Below the pieces are notes generated by a model. It searched no databases. It had not been told where the DNA came from and saw only the letters and a program-made list of their open reading frames with translations. Both the position numbers and the translations under genes were made by a program. 64,000 bases of DNA from Pseudomonas ekonensis (lineage in GTDB: Bacteria > Pseudomonadota > Gammaproteobacteria > Pseudomonadales > Pseudomonadaceae): the NCBI RefSeq assembly GCF_019145435.1, contig NZ_JAHSTS010000001.1, positions 337,501-401,500 on the forward strand, written 5' to 3'. Below are positions 38,729 to 49,189 of this stretch, in pieces. Position 1 is the first letter of the stretch. Each line of letters starts with the position of its first letter.

Positions 38729-39346
38729 TCACAGCCCCAGCTTGCGCGGTTGCCAGGTCTTGATGACCAGGGTCACGTCCAGGTCGGTGCCGTGCAGCTT
38801 GATCCGCTCGGGCAGCCAGAAACCGTTCTGCTCGGCATAGCTGAGGTACTCGACCTGCCAGCCGTCCTGGTCCAGGTTGGCCAGGCGGCTGTCGGCGTCG
38901 AGGGTCAGGCGGCTCTTGCTGTCCGGCGCCGGCAGGCCGCGCACCCACCAGGCCAGGTTGGACACCGGCAGTTTCCAGCCCAGTTGCTCCTCGAGCAGGG
39001 CTTCCGGCGACTGCGCGTCGTAGCGGCCCTGGTTGGCGACCTCCAGCGAAACCTTGCCCGGCCGCCCGGTCAGGCGTGCCGCGCCGCGGCCCAGCGGGCC
39101 GGACAGGCGGATGTCGTAGTAGTCCTGGCGCTGCAGCCAGAACAGGGTGCCGCTGCCGGAGTCCTTCGGTGCGCGGATGCCGATCTTGCCGTCGATCTGC
39201 CAGCCGTCGAGCCCGGTCAGTTGCTGCTTGTGCTCGCGCCACTGGGCCGGGTTGCCGTGGCCTTCGACCGATTCACGGGCGCCGAAGCCTGCGCAACCGG
39301 CGAGCAGGGCGATGAAGCTGAAAACGATGAGGTGGCGCAAAAACAT
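38729..39346 (-). CDS. lolB: Outer-membrane lipoprotein LolB
   Basis: A 205-residue lipoprotein that receives lipoproteins from LolA and inserts them into the outer membrane. The signal peptide ends in LLAGC (lipobox, Cys near residue 18). The mature part has typical LolB sequence: [24 protein letters not shown] (in parts) near 48-70 and [27 protein letters not shown] near 110-135. It lies between the TPR lipoprotein gene and ispE. Confidence 0.95.
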   Translation of the reverse strand: MFLRHLIVFSFIALLAGCAGFGARESVEGHGNPAQWREHKQQLTGLDGWQIDGKIGIRAPKDSGSGTLFWLQRQDYYDIRLSGPLGRGAARLTGRPGKVSLEVANQGRYDAQSPEALLEEQLGWKLPVSNLAWWVRGLPAPDSKSRLTLDADSRLANLDQDGWQVEYLSYAEQNGFWLPERIKLHGTDLDVTLVIKTWQPRKLGL

Positions 39347-39349
39347 GGG

Positions 39350-41074
39350 TTATAGGGTCTCGGATCCGGTCAGGCGCTTGATGGTGCTGCGCAGGATGGT
39401 GCTGTCGGGCTGATCCTTGAGGAACTTGCCCCAGATCTGCTTGGCTTCGCGCTGGTTGCCCTTGGTCCACAGCACTTCGCCCAGGTGCGCGGCGACTTCG
39501 TGGTCGGGGAAGCGCTCCAGGGCCTGGCGCAGGTAGCGTTCGGCTTCGTCGAGGTTGCCCAGGCGGAAGTTGACCCAGCCGAGGCTGTCGAGCACCGCCG
39601 GGTCTTCCGGATTGAGCTGGTGCGCCTGTTCGATCAGGGCCTTGGCTTCGGCGTAGCGGGTGGTGCGGTCGGACAGGGTGTAGCCCAGGGCGTTGAGCGC
39701 CATGGCGTTGTCCGGGTCGCGCTTGATGATCAGGCGCAGGTCCTTTTCCATCTGCGCCAGGTCGTTGCGCTTTTCTGCCTGCATGGCACGGGTATAGAGC
39801 AGATTGAGGTCGTCCGGGTACTGCTGCAAGGCTTGCTGCAGGGTTTTCCAGGCCTTGTCGCCCTGGTTGTTGGCGGACAGGGTCTCGGCCTCGATCAGGT
39901 ACAGCTGGATCGCGTAGTCCGGCTGTTCGTCGCGCTGGACGGCCAGTTTGCTCAGGGCCTCGGCGGTCTTGCCGTTGTTCATCAGGATGTCGGCCTGGCG
40001 CAGCTGCGCCGGCAGGTAGTCGTTGCCCGGGCCGACCTGGGCGTACTCGATCAGGGCGCCTTGCGGGTCGTTGCGCTCCTCGGCGATGCGGCCCAGGTTC
40101 AGGTGCGCCGAATCGACATGGCTTTCCCGGGCGATCAGGTCTTCCAGGTAACCCTTGGCCTCTTCCCAGGCCTTGGCCTCCAGGCACACCAACGCCAGGG
40201 AGTAGCGCAGTTCGTCGTCTTCAGGGTATTGCTGCACCAGGGAGGAGAACTCGGCCTTGGCGTCGTCCATCCGGTCCTGCTCGACCAGCATGCGCGCATA
40301 GGTCAGGCGCAGGCGCTTGTCGTCGGGGTATTTGCGGATGCTCTTCTGCAGCAGCGGCAGGGCTTCGTCACCGCGGTTCATGCCTTGCAGCAGGCGGGCG
40401 CGCAGCAGGATCGGGGCGATCTCGCCGTCCTCCGGCGGATTGTCCTCCAGCAGGGTCAGCGCGCCTTTGTTGTCGCCGTCCTGCTGTAGCAGCAAGGCCT
40501 TGCCGAAGATCAGCTGGTTGTTGTGCGGGTGACGCTGCAGCAGCCGGTCGAAGCTTTTCATCAGGCCGTTGCGGGTTTCCTGGTCGGTGTCGGCGGCCGA
40601 CAGGGCCAGGAAGTCGAAATGGGTGTCGCCCTTGCCCTGCAGGACTTTCTCCATGTAGACCATCGAGTCGTCATAGCGCCCGGCCCGCGCCAACTGCACG
40701 GCGGCGGCGCGTTGCGCCTCGAGGTCGTCCGGGGCGTTCTTCGCCCAGATCAGGGCGGTGTCGAGGGCCGGCTGGTCCGCGCCCAGGTACTCGGCGATGC
40801 GGAACGCCCGCTCGGAGACGCCCGGGTCTTGGGTGTTGATGGCCTGGGTCACGTAGTTGTCCAGGGCGATGTCGAACCGGTTGCGCTGGCCGGCGAGTTC
40901 GGCGCTCAACAGGCTGAAGACGGTTTCCTCGCTGAACGAGCTGTAGACCTTGGCCTTTTCGGGCGCCGGGGCCGTGTCTTCGACCGGCGGGGTGCCGTCC
41001 GTCGAAACGGGGGCCAGGGACTGGCAGCCGCTGAGGAAGGCAATAGCGAGGAACAACGCGGAAGATCTATTCAT
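39350..41074 (-). CDS. TPR-repeat lipoprotein
   Basis: A 574-residue protein with a lipoprotein signal (MNRSSALFLAIAFLSGCQSLAP, Cys at residue 17) and a long array of helical tetratricopeptide repeats from about residue 60 to the C-terminus. Clear repeat units include LNPEDPAVLDSLGWVNFRLGN near 480. TPR proteins serve as assembly scaffolds; the partner is unknown. It is divergent from hemA and lies 3 nt upstream of lolB, so a role in outer-membrane assembly is a reasonable inference. An in-frame ATG at 41113 would place the signal internally and is rejected. Confidence 0.88.
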   Translation of the reverse strand: MNRSSALFLAIAFLSGCQSLAPVSTDGTPPVEDTAPAPEKAKVYSSFSEETVFSLLSAELAGQRNRFDIALDNYVTQAINTQDPGVSERAFRIAEYLGADQPALDTALIWAKNAPDDLEAQRAAAVQLARAGRYDDSMVYMEKVLQGKGDTHFDFLALSAADTDQETRNGLMKSFDRLLQRHPHNNQLIFGKALLLQQDGDNKGALTLLEDNPPEDGEIAPILLRARLLQGMNRGDEALPLLQKSIRKYPDDKRLRLTYARMLVEQDRMDDAKAEFSSLVQQYPEDDELRYSLALVCLEAKAWEEAKGYLEDLIARESHVDSAHLNLGRIAEERNDPQGALIEYAQVGPGNDYLPAQLRQADILMNNGKTAEALSKLAVQRDEQPDYAIQLYLIEAETLSANNQGDKAWKTLQQALQQYPDDLNLLYTRAMQAEKRNDLAQMEKDLRLIIKRDPDNAMALNALGYTLSDRTTRYAEAKALIEQAHQLNPEDPAVLDSLGWVNFRLGNLDEAERYLRQALERFPDHEVAAHLGEVLWTKGNQREAKQIWGKFLKDQPDSTILRSTIKRLTGSETL

Positions 41075-41257
41075 ATGGGGGAAGTGGCGACTAACCTGCG
41101 GTCGGATCATCATGACACAAGCCTTCGGCCAAACATAACCGAGTCTCGATTGTGGCCATTATAGGGGCCGGCAATGGAGACAATAGTCGGCGGTAGTTGT
41201 TCTGGATCTTTCGAAGTAGGACAATTGCCGGCTTCACGTCACCATCAGCGACCTTGA

Positions 41258-42544
41258 ATGGCCTTCCTCGCACTCGGTATCAACCACAAGACTGCTTCAG
41301 TAGACGTCCGCGAGCGCGTGGCCTTTACCCCTGAGCAGCTGGTCGAGGCCCTGCAGCAGCTCTGCCGGCTCACCGACAGCCGCGAAGCGGCGATCCTCTC
41401 CACCTGCAACCGCAGCGAACTCTATATAGAACAGGATCACCTGTCGGCGGAGATCGTGCTGCGCTGGTTGGCCGAATACCACCAATTGAGCTTCGACGAG
41501 CTGCGCGCCAGCGCCTATGTGCACGAAGACGATGCGGCCGTTCGTCACATGATGCGCGTCGCCTCCGGGCTCGACTCGCTGGTGCTCGGCGAGCCGCAGA
41601 TTCTGGGCCAGATGAAGTCGGCCTACGCCGTGGCCCGCGAGGCCGGCACCATCGGCCCGCTGCTGGGGCGCCTGTTCCAGGCGACGTTCAACGCCGCCAA
41701 GCAGGTGCGCACCGACACCGCCATCGGCGAGAACCCGGTGTCCGTGGCCTTTGCCGCCGTCAGTCTGGCCAAGCAGATCTTCAGCGACCTGCAGCGCAGC
41801 CAGGCTTTGCTGATCGGCGCCGGCGAGACCATCACCCTGGTCGCCCGCCACCTGCACGAACTGGGGGTCAAGCGCATCGTCGTGGCCAACCGCACCCTGG
41901 AGCGCGCCAGCCTTTTGGCCGAGCAGTTCGGCGCCCACGCGGTGCTGCTGTCGGACATCCCGGCGGAGCTGGTGCGCAGCGACATCGTCATCAGTTCCAC
42001 CGCCAGCCAGTTGCCGATCCTGGGCAAGGGCGCGGTGGAAAGCGCGCTGAAGCAGCGCAAGCACAAGCCGATCTTCATGGTCGACATCGCCGTGCCCCGG
42101 GACATCGAACCGGAAGTGGGCGAGCTGGACGACGTCTATCTGTACAGCGTCGACGACCTGCACGAAGTGGTCGCCGAGAACCTCAAGAGCCGTCAGGGCG
42201 CCGCCCAGGCCGCCGAGGAGATGGTCTCGGTCGGCGCCGACGATTTCATGGCGCGCCTGCGCGAACTGGCGGCGGTCGACGTGCTCAAGGCCTATCGTCA
42301 ACAGAGCGAGCGCCTGCGCGACGAAGAGCTGCAGAAGGCCTTGCGCTCGCTGGCCAACGGCGGCAACGCCGAAGACGTGCTGGGCCAGCTGGCCCGGGGC
42401 CTGACCAACAAACTCCTGCACGCGCCGAGCGTGCAGTTGAAAAAGCTTTCTGCCGAAGGCCGCCTCGATGCGCTGGCCATGGCCCAGGAACTCTTTGCCC
42501 TTGAGGGCTCACCGGATAGCTTTTCGGATAAAAAACCGCAATGA
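41258..42544 (+). CDS. hemA: Glutamyl-tRNA reductase
   Basis: A 428-residue enzyme that reduces glutamyl-tRNA to glutamate-1-semialdehyde, the first committed step of tetrapyrrole synthesis by the C5 pathway. The catalytic Cys is in [13 protein letters not shown] (near residue 50). [20 protein letters not shown] near 106 is the family signature and [14 protein letters not shown] near 187 the NADPH-binding loop. It begins the operon hemA-prfA-prmC-moeB-murI. Confidence 0.98.
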   Translation: MAFLALGINHKTASVDVRERVAFTPEQLVEALQQLCRLTDSREAAILSTCNRSELYIEQDHLSAEIVLRWLAEYHQLSFDELRASAYVHEDDAAVRHMMRVASGLDSLVLGEPQILGQMKSAYAVAREAGTIGPLLGRLFQATFNAAKQVRTDTAIGENPVSVAFAAVSLAKQIFSDLQRSQALLIGAGETITLVARHLHELGVKRIVVANRTLERASLLAEQFGAHAVLLSDIPAELVRSDIVISSTASQLPILGKGAVESALKQRKHKPIFMVDIAVPRDIEPEVGELDDVYLYSVDDLHEVVAENLKSRQGAAQAAEEMVSVGADDFMARLRELAAVDVLKAYRQQSERLRDEELQKALRSLANGGNAEDVLGQLARGLTNKLLHAPSVQLKKLSAEGRLDALAMAQELFALEGSPDSFSDKKPQ

Positions 42545-43623
42545 AAGCGTCACTGCTCAATAAGCTGGAGACTCTCCAGGAACGTTTCGAGGAACTGACG
42601 GCGCTGCTGGGCGACGCCGAAGTCATTTCCGATCAGGCCAAGTTCCGCACCTATTCGAAGGAATACGCGGAAGTCGAGCCGGTCGTCGAGGCCTACAAGA
42701 AGCTGCTCAGCGTGCAAGGCGACCTCGAAGGCGCCCAGGCGCTGCTCAAGGACAGCGACCCGGACCTGCGCGAAATGGCCGTGGAAGAAGTCCGCGAAGC
42801 CAAGGAGCGACTGGTGGTCCTTGAGGCCGATCTGCAGCGCATGCTGCTGCCCAAGGACCCGAACGACGGGCGCAACGTGTTCCTCGAGATCCGTGCCGGC
42901 ACCGGCGGCGACGAAGCGGCGATCTTCTCCGGCGACCTGTTCCGCATGTATTCGCGCTATGCCGAAAAGCGCGGCTGGCGCGTGGAGATCCTCTCGGAGA
43001 ACGAGGGCGAGCACGGCGGCTACAAGGAAGTCATCGCCCGGGTCGAAGGCGACAACGTCTACGGCAAGCTGAAGTTCGAGTCCGGCGCCCACCGCGTGCA
43101 GCGCGTGCCGGCCACCGAATCCCAGGGCCGCATCCACACCTCGGCCTGCACCGTGGCGGTGCTGCCGGAGCCGGACGAGCAGGAAGCGATCGAGATCAAC
43201 CCGGCGGACCTGCGCGTGGACACCTACCGTTCCTCCGGGGCCGGCGGTCAGCACGTGAACAAGACCGACTCGGCGATCCGCATCACCCACTTGCCCACCG
43301 GCATCGTCGTCGAATGCCAGGAAGAGCGCTCCCAGCACAAGAACCGGGCGCGGGCGATGGCCTGGCTGTCGGCCAAGCTCAACGACCAGCAGACCGCTGC
43401 GGCCGCCAATGCCATCGCCAGCGAGCGCAAGCTGCTGGTGGGCTCCGGCGACCGCTCCGAGCGCATCCGTACCTACAACTTCGCCCAGGGCCGGGTCACC
43501 GACCACCGCGTCAACCTGACCCTGTATTCCCTCGACGAAATCCTCGCCGGTGGCGTCGAGGCGGTGATCGAACCGCTGCTGGCCGAATACCAGGCCGACC
43601 AGCTCGCAGCGATAGGTGAATAA
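42541..43623 (+). CDS. prfA: Peptide chain release factor 1
   Basis: A 360-residue class I release factor recognising UAA and UAG. The catalytic GGQ is in [19 protein letters not shown] near residue 235, and the PxT codon-reading tripeptide is PAT in [13 protein letters not shown] near 186. Its ATG overlaps the hemA stop (ATGA). prmC, encoding the methylase of its GGQ glutamine, follows directly. Confidence 0.98.
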   Translation: MKASLLNKLETLQERFEELTALLGDAEVISDQAKFRTYSKEYAEVEPVVEAYKKLLSVQGDLEGAQALLKDSDPDLREMAVEEVREAKERLVVLEADLQRMLLPKDPNDGRNVFLEIRAGTGGDEAAIFSGDLFRMYSRYAEKRGWRVEILSENEGEHGGYKEVIARVEGDNVYGKLKFESGAHRVQRVPATESQGRIHTSACTVAVLPEPDEQEAIEINPADLRVDTYRSSGAGGQHVNKTDSAIRITHLPTGIVVECQEERSQHKNRARAMAWLSAKLNDQQTAAAANAIASERKLLVGSGDRSERIRTYNFAQGRVTDHRVNLTLYSLDEILAGGVEAVIEPLLAEYQADQLAAIGE

Positions 43624-44454
43624 ATGACCATCATCGCCAGCCTGTTGCGCGCCGCCGAACTGCCCGATTCGCCCACCGCGCGCCTGGACGCCGAGCTGCT
43701 GCTGGCCGCCGCCCTGGGCAAGCCGCGCAGTTTCCTGCACACCTGGCCCGAGCGCATCGTGCCGAGCGAGGCGGTGCTGGTGTTCACCGAATACCTGCAG
43801 CGCCGCCGCAGCGGCGAGCCGGTGGCCTACATCCTCGGTCAGCAAGGGTTCTGGAAACTCGACCTGGAAGTGGCGCCGCACACCCTGATCCCGCGTCCGG
43901 ACACCGAACTGCTGGTGGAGGCCGCCCTCGAGCTGCTGCCGGCGACCCCGGCCAGCGTCCTCGACCTCGGCACCGGCACCGGCGCCATCGCCCTGGCCCT
44001 GGCCAGCGAGCGCCCGGCCTGGCAGGTCACCGCCGTGGACCGCGTGCTGGAGGCCGTGGCCCTGGCCGAGCGCAACCGTCAGCGCCTGAACCTTTGCAAC
44101 GCCAAGGTGCTGAGCAGCCATTGGTTCAGTTCTCTGGAAGGCCAGCGCTTCGGGCTGATCATCAGCAACCCGCCGTACATCCGCGCCGCCGATCCGCACC
44201 TGGCCGAAGGCGACGTGCGCTTCGAGCCGGCCAGCGCGCTGGTGGCCGGCGCCGACGGGCTCGACGACCTGCGCCTGATCGTCGCCCAGGCGCCGCAGCA
44301 TCTGGAGGCCGGTGGCTGGCTGATGCTCGAACACGGCTATGATCAGGCCGAAGCCGTGCGCGACCTGCTGCTGACCCGCGGTTTCGAAGAGGTTCACAGC
44401 CGCACCGACCTGGGCGGCCATCAACGGATCAGCCTGGGGCGCCTGCCGTGCTGA
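43624..44454 (+). CDS. prmC: Release factor glutamine methyltransferase
   Basis: A 276-residue S-adenosylmethionine-dependent methyltransferase that N5-methylates the GGQ glutamine of release factors. The SAM-binding motif I is VLDLGTGTGAIALALA near residue 117, and the catalytic NPPY is in LIISNPPYIRAADPHL near 182. It starts directly after the prfA stop codon, and its end overlaps moeB by 7 nt. Confidence 0.97.
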   Translation: MTIIASLLRAAELPDSPTARLDAELLLAAALGKPRSFLHTWPERIVPSEAVLVFTEYLQRRRSGEPVAYILGQQGFWKLDLEVAPHTLIPRPDTELLVEAALELLPATPASVLDLGTGTGAIALALASERPAWQVTAVDRVLEAVALAERNRQRLNLCNAKVLSSHWFSSLEGQRFGLIISNPPYIRAADPHLAEGDVRFEPASALVAGADGLDDLRLIVAQAPQHLEAGGWLMLEHGYDQAEAVRDLLLTRGFEEVHSRTDLGGHQRISLGRLPC

Positions 44455-45203
44455 ATGATCAGGAATTGTTGCGCTACAGCCGGCAGATCCTGCTGCAGCA
44501 CGTCGACATCGACGGCCAGCTGCGGCTCAAGGACAGTCGGGCACTGATCATCGGCCTCGGCGGGCTCGGCGCACCGGTCGCCCTGTACCTGGCGGCGGCG
44601 GGGGTCGGCGAGCTGCACCTGGCGGATTTCGACACGGTCGACCTGACCAACCTGCAACGCCAGATCATCCACGACACCGACAGCGTCGGCATGACCAAGG
44701 TCGACTCGGCGCTCAAGCGGCTGGGGGCGATCAACCCCCAGATCCGCCTCGTGCCGCACCGTCAGGCCCTGGACGAAGATTCCCTCGCCGCAGCGGTGGC
44801 GGCGGTGGATCTGGTGCTCGACTGCTCCGACAACTTTTCCACCCGCGAAGCGGTCAACGCCGCTTGCGTCGCAGCCAAAAAGCCGTTGGTCAGCGGCGCG
44901 GCGATCCGCCTCGAAGGGCAGTTGTCGGTGTTCGACCCGCGCCGGGCCGAGAGCCCGTGCTACCACTGCCTCTACGGGCACGGCAGCGAAGCCGAACTGA
45001 CCTGCAGCGAGGCCGGTGTGGTCGGGCCGCTGGTGGGCCTGGTCGGCAGTCTTCAGGCGCTGGAGGCGATGAAGCTGCTGGCGGGGTTCGGCGAACCGCT
45101 GGTGGGGCGCCTGCTGCTGATCGATGCGCTGGGTTCGCGTTTCCGTGAGCTGCGGGTCAAGCGCGATCCGGGGTGCAGCGTGTGCGGTTCGCGCGATGCG
45201 TGA
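44448..45203 (+). CDS. moeB: Molybdopterin-synthase adenylyltransferase MoeB
   Basis: A 251-residue E1-like enzyme that adenylates the C-terminal glycine of MoaD for molybdopterin synthesis (or ThiS in a ThiF role). The nucleotide loop is [16 protein letters not shown] near residue 35. [18 protein letters not shown] near 62 is the family signature. Zinc cysteines are CYHC near 170 and CSVC at the C-terminus. The start is GTG 44448, overlapping prmC; no in-frame ATG is near. It overlaps murI by 8 nt. Confidence 0.92.
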   Translation: MLNDQELLRYSRQILLQHVDIDGQLRLKDSRALIIGLGGLGAPVALYLAAAGVGELHLADFDTVDLTNLQRQIIHDTDSVGMTKVDSALKRLGAINPQIRLVPHRQALDEDSLAAAVAAVDLVLDCSDNFSTREAVNAACVAAKKPLVSGAAIRLEGQLSVFDPRRAESPCYHCLYGHGSEAELTCSEAGVVGPLVGLVGSLQALEAMKLLAGFGEPLVGRLLLIDALGSRFRELRVKRDPGCSVCGSRDA

Positions 45204-45987
45204 GGCGCCTGTCGCGGTGTTCGACTCCGGCGTCGGCGGTCTGTCGGTGCTGGCCGAGATCCAGCGTCTGCTGCCCGGCGAATCGATCCTGTACTTCGCC
45301 GATTGCGGCCACATTCCCTACGGCGAGAAGACCCCGGAGTTCATCCGCCGGCGTTGCGCCCTGATGGCCGCCTTCTTCCGCGAGCAGGGCGCCAAGGCGC
45401 TGGTGCTCGCCTGCAACACCGCCACCGTGGCCGCCGTGGCCGACCTGCGCCGGGACTTCCCCGACTGGCCGATCGTCGGCATGGAACCCGCCGTCAAGCC
45501 CGCCGCCGCCGCCACCCGCAGCGGCGTGGTCGGTGTGCTGGCCACCACCGGCACCCTGGCCAGCGCCAAGTTCGCCGCACTGCTCGACCGCTTCGCCACG
45601 GACGTGAAGGTCATCACCCAACCGTGCCCGGGCCTGGTGGAGCTGATCGAAGGCGGCGACCTGCACAGCGATGCGCTGCGCCGGATGCTGTACGGTTACG
45701 TCGAGCCGCTGCTGGCCGCCGGCTGCGACACGATCATCCTCGGCTGCACCCACTATCCGTTCCTCAAGCCGATGCTCGCGACCTTGCTCCCTGCGGACAT
45801 CAGCCTCATCGACACCGGCGCTGCCGTGGCCCGGCAGCTTCAGCGGCTGTTGGCCGAACGCGGCGCGCTCGCCGAAGGGCCGAGCCGCCCGGCGCGGTTC
45901 TGGACCAGCGGCGATCCGCAGGCTTTCAGAAACGTCCTGCCATTGCTGGGGCAAACGTCTGACGATGTGCAAAGCTTGGGTTTGTAA
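45196..45987 (+). CDS. murI: Glutamate racemase
   Basis: A 263-residue cofactor-independent racemase supplying D-glutamate for peptidoglycan. The substrate loop is [13 protein letters not shown] (residues 6-18). The two catalytic cysteines lie in [11 protein letters not shown] near 73 and [12 protein letters not shown] near 182. It is the last gene of the hemA operon before pagL. Confidence 0.97.
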   Translation: MREAPVAVFDSGVGGLSVLAEIQRLLPGESILYFADCGHIPYGEKTPEFIRRRCALMAAFFREQGAKALVLACNTATVAAVADLRRDFPDWPIVGMEPAVKPAAAATRSGVVGVLATTGTLASAKFAALLDRFATDVKVITQPCPGLVELIEGGDLHSDALRRMLYGYVEPLLAAGCDTIILGCTHYPFLKPMLATLLPADISLIDTGAAVARQLQRLLAERGALAEGPSRPARFWTSGDPQAFRNVLPLLGQTSDDVQSLGL

Positions 45988-46095
45988 GAAAACTGTGTGA
46001 TAACCGAAAAATAAGCTGAACTTCAGTTTAAGCGCGGACTTCTATAGCGTTGAGTCACATAACAACCATACGACCGTTCGGAAAGGATGTTTCAA

Positions 46096-46614
46096 GTGAA
46101 GCGACTATTCTGCTTGGCCGCGATTGCGGCCGCACTGATGGGGCACAGTTTTACCGCACAAGCCGCCGGGGTGGAGTTCGGGGTCGGGGCGACCAGCGAT
46201 TCGACCATGACCTACCGCCTGGGCATGAACTTCGACTGGGACAAGAGCTGGCTGCAGAGCGATGTCGGTCGCCTGACCGGCTACTGGAGCGGCGCCTACA
46301 CCTATTGGGAAGGCGACAAGACCTCCAGCAACAACAGCCTGTCGTTCTCGCCGGTGTTCGTCTATGAGTTTGCCGGCCAGTCGGTCAAGCCGTATGTCGA
46401 GGCGGGGATCGGCGTTGCGGTGTTCTCCAACACCAAGTACGAAGACAACAACATCGGCGGCGCCTTCCAGTTCGAGGACCGCTTCGGTTTCGGCCTGCGC
46501 TTCAATGGCGGGCATGAGGTCGGGATCCGCGCGACGCACTACTCCAACGCCGGCCTCGCCAGCAGCAACGACGGGGTAGAGAGCTACTCGCTGCATTACA
46601 CGATGCCGCTGTAA
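46096..46614 (+). CDS. pagL: Lipid A 3-O-deacylase PagL
   Basis: A 172-residue outer-membrane beta-barrel that removes the 3-O acyl chain of lipid A. The signal peptide ends AQA at about residue 23. The sequence carries the PagL pattern GRLTGYWSGAYTYWEG and PVFVYEFAGQSVKPYVEAGIG (in parts). The catalytic residues are read as H148 and S150 in HYSNAGL and E162 in DGVESYS. GTG 46096 is preferred, because the AAGG at 46083-46086 is 9 nt upstream of it; an ATG at 46087 abuts that site. It has its own 108-bp leader after murI. Confidence 0.92.
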   Translation: MKRLFCLAAIAAALMGHSFTAQAAGVEFGVGATSDSTMTYRLGMNFDWDKSWLQSDVGRLTGYWSGAYTYWEGDKTSSNNSLSFSPVFVYEFAGQSVKPYVEAGIGVAVFSNTKYEDNNIGGAFQFEDRFGFGLRFNGGHEVGIRATHYSNAGLASSNDGVESYSLHYTMPL

Positions 46615-46622
46615 CCGGCCGG

Positions 46623-47126
46623 TCAGGGGGTGGCGTCGCCGTCAAGGCGCCGGGCCATCCCGTGCAGCAGCGGGAACAGCAGCGCCCACAGCAGGCCGAT
46701 GCCGATCAGGGTCGGCCATTGCCCGTAAGCGAACCCCACGCCGGACAGCTGCCCGCCGGCGCCGTACGACAGCGCACCGCCCGCCGCGCCGAGCAGGCTC
46801 GCCCGCCACCACGGCCTTGCGCTCCATTGCAGGCAATGGCGCAGCGTGGTGCCCAGCAGCGCCCACAGCAGCATCAGCCACAGCGGGATCAGCGGCGACG
46901 GATCCCGGAACTCGAACACGCCCAATCCCCGCAGCACACTGTCTACGCCGGTGCCGACGATCACCACGCAGAGGATCAGCCGGCCTTCCGCCGCCCAACT
47001 GCTGACCCAGCGCAGGTGGATCACCAGCACCGCCAGCGCCACGAGCAGCCACAGGCTGTTGCCGCCGAGCACGCAGGCCAGCCAGCCGATCTGGAACAGG
47101 ACGGCGTTGGCCAGGCGTTCAGGCAT
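46623..47126 (-). CDS. DUF2878 membrane protein
   Basis: A 167-residue protein almost entirely made of hydrophobic helices (about five), with the DUF2878 look: LFQIGWLACVLGGNSLW at the N-terminus and ESD-like SWAAEGRLILCVVIVGTGVDS near 45-65. Function is unknown. It is the last gene of the nine-gene operon and overlaps the cyclopropane synthase-like stop by 8 nt. DUF2878 genes commonly accompany cfa and DUF1365 genes, which suggests a role in lipid modification; that is inference. Confidence 0.82.
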   Translation of the reverse strand: MPERLANAVLFQIGWLACVLGGNSLWLLVALAVLVIHLRWVSSWAAEGRLILCVVIVGTGVDSVLRGLGVFEFRDPSPLIPLWLMLLWALLGTTLRHCLQWSARPWWRASLLGAAGGALSYGAGGQLSGVGFAYGQWPTLIGIGLLWALLFPLLHGMARRLDGDATP

Positions 47127-48390
47127 CGAAGCGTCCCAGCAGCGGCGCCGGCATGGCGGCCGGCTTGGCCAGCAGCAACTGGGCGGTGCCGATGGTGCGC
47201 TCCAGGAAGCCGCCCTCGCAGTAGCACAGGTAGAACTCCCACATCCGCAGAAAACCGTCGTCGTAGCCCAGGTCGGTCAGCGGCCCCCGGGCGCGGCGAA
47301 AGTTCTCGTGCCACAGGCGCAGCGTGCGGGCGTAGTGCAGGCCGAAGTCTTCCATGTGCAACAGGTTCATGTCGGTGTCGCGGCTGACGATTTCGAGCAT
47401 CTTCTGCACGCAGGGCAGGGCGCCGCCGGGAAAGATGTAGCGCTGGATGAAGTCCACCCCGCGCCTGGCCTGTTCGTAGCGCTGCTCGCGGATGGTGATC
47501 GCCTGCAGCAGCATCAGGCCGTTGCTTTTGAGCAGGTGCGCGCATTGCTTGAAGTAGGTCGGCAGGAACTGGTGGCCGACCGCCTCGATCATCTCGATCG
47601 ACACCAGTTTGTCGTATTGCCCCGTGAGGTCGCGGTAGTCCTTGAGCAACAAGGTCACCCGGTCCTGCAGGCCGAGGCGTTCGATGCGCGCGGCGGTGAA
47701 CGCGTACTGCGCCTTGGACAGCGTCGTGGTGGTCACCCGGCAGCCGTACCGTTGCGCGGCGTACAGCGCCATGCTGCCCCAGCCGGTGCCGATCTCCAGC
47801 AGGTGGTCGCCGGGCGTGAGCGCGAGCTTCTGGCAGATCCGCTCCAGCTTGTTCAGTTGCGCCTGTTCCAGGCTGTCGTCGGGGTGCAGGAACTGCGCCG
47901 CCGAGTACATCATGGTCGGGTCGAGGAACTGCTCGAACAGGTCGTTGCCCAGGTCGTAGTGGGCGGCGATGTTCCGCTGCGAGCCTTTGTGCGTGTTGCG
48001 GTTGAGCCAGTGCAGGGTGCGGACGAGCGGGCGCCCGAGCAGCGCCATTCCGCGTTCCATGCCGTCGAGCACGTCGAGGTTGCTGACGAACACCCTCACC
48101 ACGGCCGTCAGGTCGGGCGAGCTCCAGTGACCCTGGATGTAGGCCTCGCCGGAACCGATCGAGCCATTGGCCGCGACCATGCCCCAGACCGCCGCATCGT
48201 GCACGTGGATCTCGCCGGTCGGCCCGCTGCCGGCGGTGCCGAAGGTCTGGTGAAGACCGTCCTCGACCAGCACCAGTTGCCCGTGCCGGATCCGCCCCAA
48301 CTGGCGCAGCACGCCTCGGCGCAGCAGGGAACCGCTCAGTCCGTGGACGGAGAGCAGGCCGGTCCTGGCCGAAACGCTAGGGGATTTCAT
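47119..48390 (-). CDS. cfa: Cyclopropane-fatty-acyl-phospholipid synthase family methyltransferase
   Basis: A 423-residue SAM-dependent methyltransferase of the Cfa family. The SAM motif is LLEIGTGWGSMALYAAQRYG near residue 195, preceded by HYDLGNDLFEQFLDPTMMYS near 143-162, a family signature. The C-terminal segment GGALPCVQKMLEI and YARTLRLWHENF are also typical. It acts on phospholipid acyl double bonds, making cyclopropane or methylated products. In this operon context (photolyase, FAD oxidoreductase, DUF1365) it could make a methyl-branched or furan-type fatty acid rather than the classic cyclopropane; this is inference. Confidence 0.9.
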   Translation of the reverse strand: MKSPSVSARTGLLSVHGLSGSLLRRGVLRQLGRIRHGQLVLVEDGLHQTFGTAGSGPTGEIHVHDAAVWGMVAANGSIGSGEAYIQGHWSSPDLTAVVRVFVSNLDVLDGMERGMALLGRPLVRTLHWLNRNTHKGSQRNIAAHYDLGNDLFEQFLDPTMMYSAAQFLHPDDSLEQAQLNKLERICQKLALTPGDHLLEIGTGWGSMALYAAQRYGCRVTTTTLSKAQYAFTAARIERLGLQDRVTLLLKDYRDLTGQYDKLVSIEMIEAVGHQFLPTYFKQCAHLLKSNGLMLLQAITIREQRYEQARRGVDFIQRYIFPGGALPCVQKMLEIVSRDTDMNLLHMEDFGLHYARTLRLWHENFRRARGPLTDLGYDDGFLRMWEFYLCYCEGGFLERTIGTAQLLLAKPAAMPAPLLGRFDA

Positions 48391-49189
48391 GGCGGTGTTC
48401 CTCGGCAGGGAGGGTGGCCGTGCGCCAATGGCCGTCGGCGGCCCGATGGGCGAACAGCGGCGCACGCTTGAGCAGCAGGCACAGGGCCTGCCAGTAGATC
48501 GTCACGGCGGTCTTGCCGGTCATCCACGGGAACCGCCGCAGGTAGCGGTGCAGGCCGCGGCGGTCGAGCGTCTCGCGGTGCAGGTCGAGGGTGGCGTCGA
48601 ACAGCTTGCGGCCGCCCTGCCAGTCGGCCATGTGCACGCCGAGGCACTGGCCGACGGGGCTGAAGCTCATGCGGTACTCAAGATCCGGCGGCAGGAACGG
48701 CGACACATGGAATGCCTTGGCCACCGTGAAATGCCGGTGACTGTCCGGCCGGTCCGCAGGCCGGGCCGGCAGCACGTAGTGGTAGCGCTCGCGCCACGGC
48801 GTGTTGCTGACCTCGCAGAGAATCGCCGCCAACCGGCCGCAGGCTTCGTGGCAATAGAAGAAACTCACCGGATTGAACGCCAGGCCGAAGCTTCGGGGCT
48901 GGGTCAGCAGGTGGATCGTGCCTTGCGGCTCATGGCCGATGGCGAGGGCGACCTGGCGGCGCACGGCGTCGCTCAGGCGTTCGCCGGGTTCGGTGAACGC
49001 CTTGAGGTAATCGCGCTCGCGGAACGAGAACGGGGCGAACCGGCTGCGCCCCGCCAGCGGCGAGAGCCCGAGCACGGTCTCTTGCTCGGTCAGGTCCAGG
49101 TACAGCAGGCCGATCCGGTAACGGAACGTGTGGCGGCAAGGGGTGAACCGCCGGTGGGTGATCCAGCCGCTGTAGAGGGCGCTGTTCAC
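48377..49189 (-). CDS. DUF1365 domain protein
   Basis: A 270-residue DUF1365 protein with recognisable segments HRRFTPCRHTFRYRIGLLYLDL (in parts) near 12-32, LLTQPRSFGLAFNPVSFFYC near 94-113 and EVSNTPWRERYHYVLP near 125-140. Function is not established. It starts at GTG 49189, overlapping the FAD oxidoreductase stop (GTGA), and its end overlaps the cfa-like start by 14 nt. This oxidoreductase-DUF1365-cfa trio recurs in many proteobacteria, which points to a shared lipid substrate. Confidence 0.88.
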   Translation of the reverse strand: MNSALYSGWITHRRFTPCRHTFRYRIGLLYLDLTEQETVLGLSPLAGRSRFAPFSFRERDYLKAFTEPGERLSDAVRRQVALAIGHEPQGTIHLLTQPRSFGLAFNPVSFFYCHEACGRLAAILCEVSNTPWRERYHYVLPARPADRPDSHRHFTVAKAFHVSPFLPPDLEYRMSFSPVGQCLGVHMADWQGGRKLFDATLDLHRETLDRRGLHRYLRRFPWMTGKTAVTIYWQALCLLLKRAPLFAHRAADGHWRTATLPAEEHRHEIP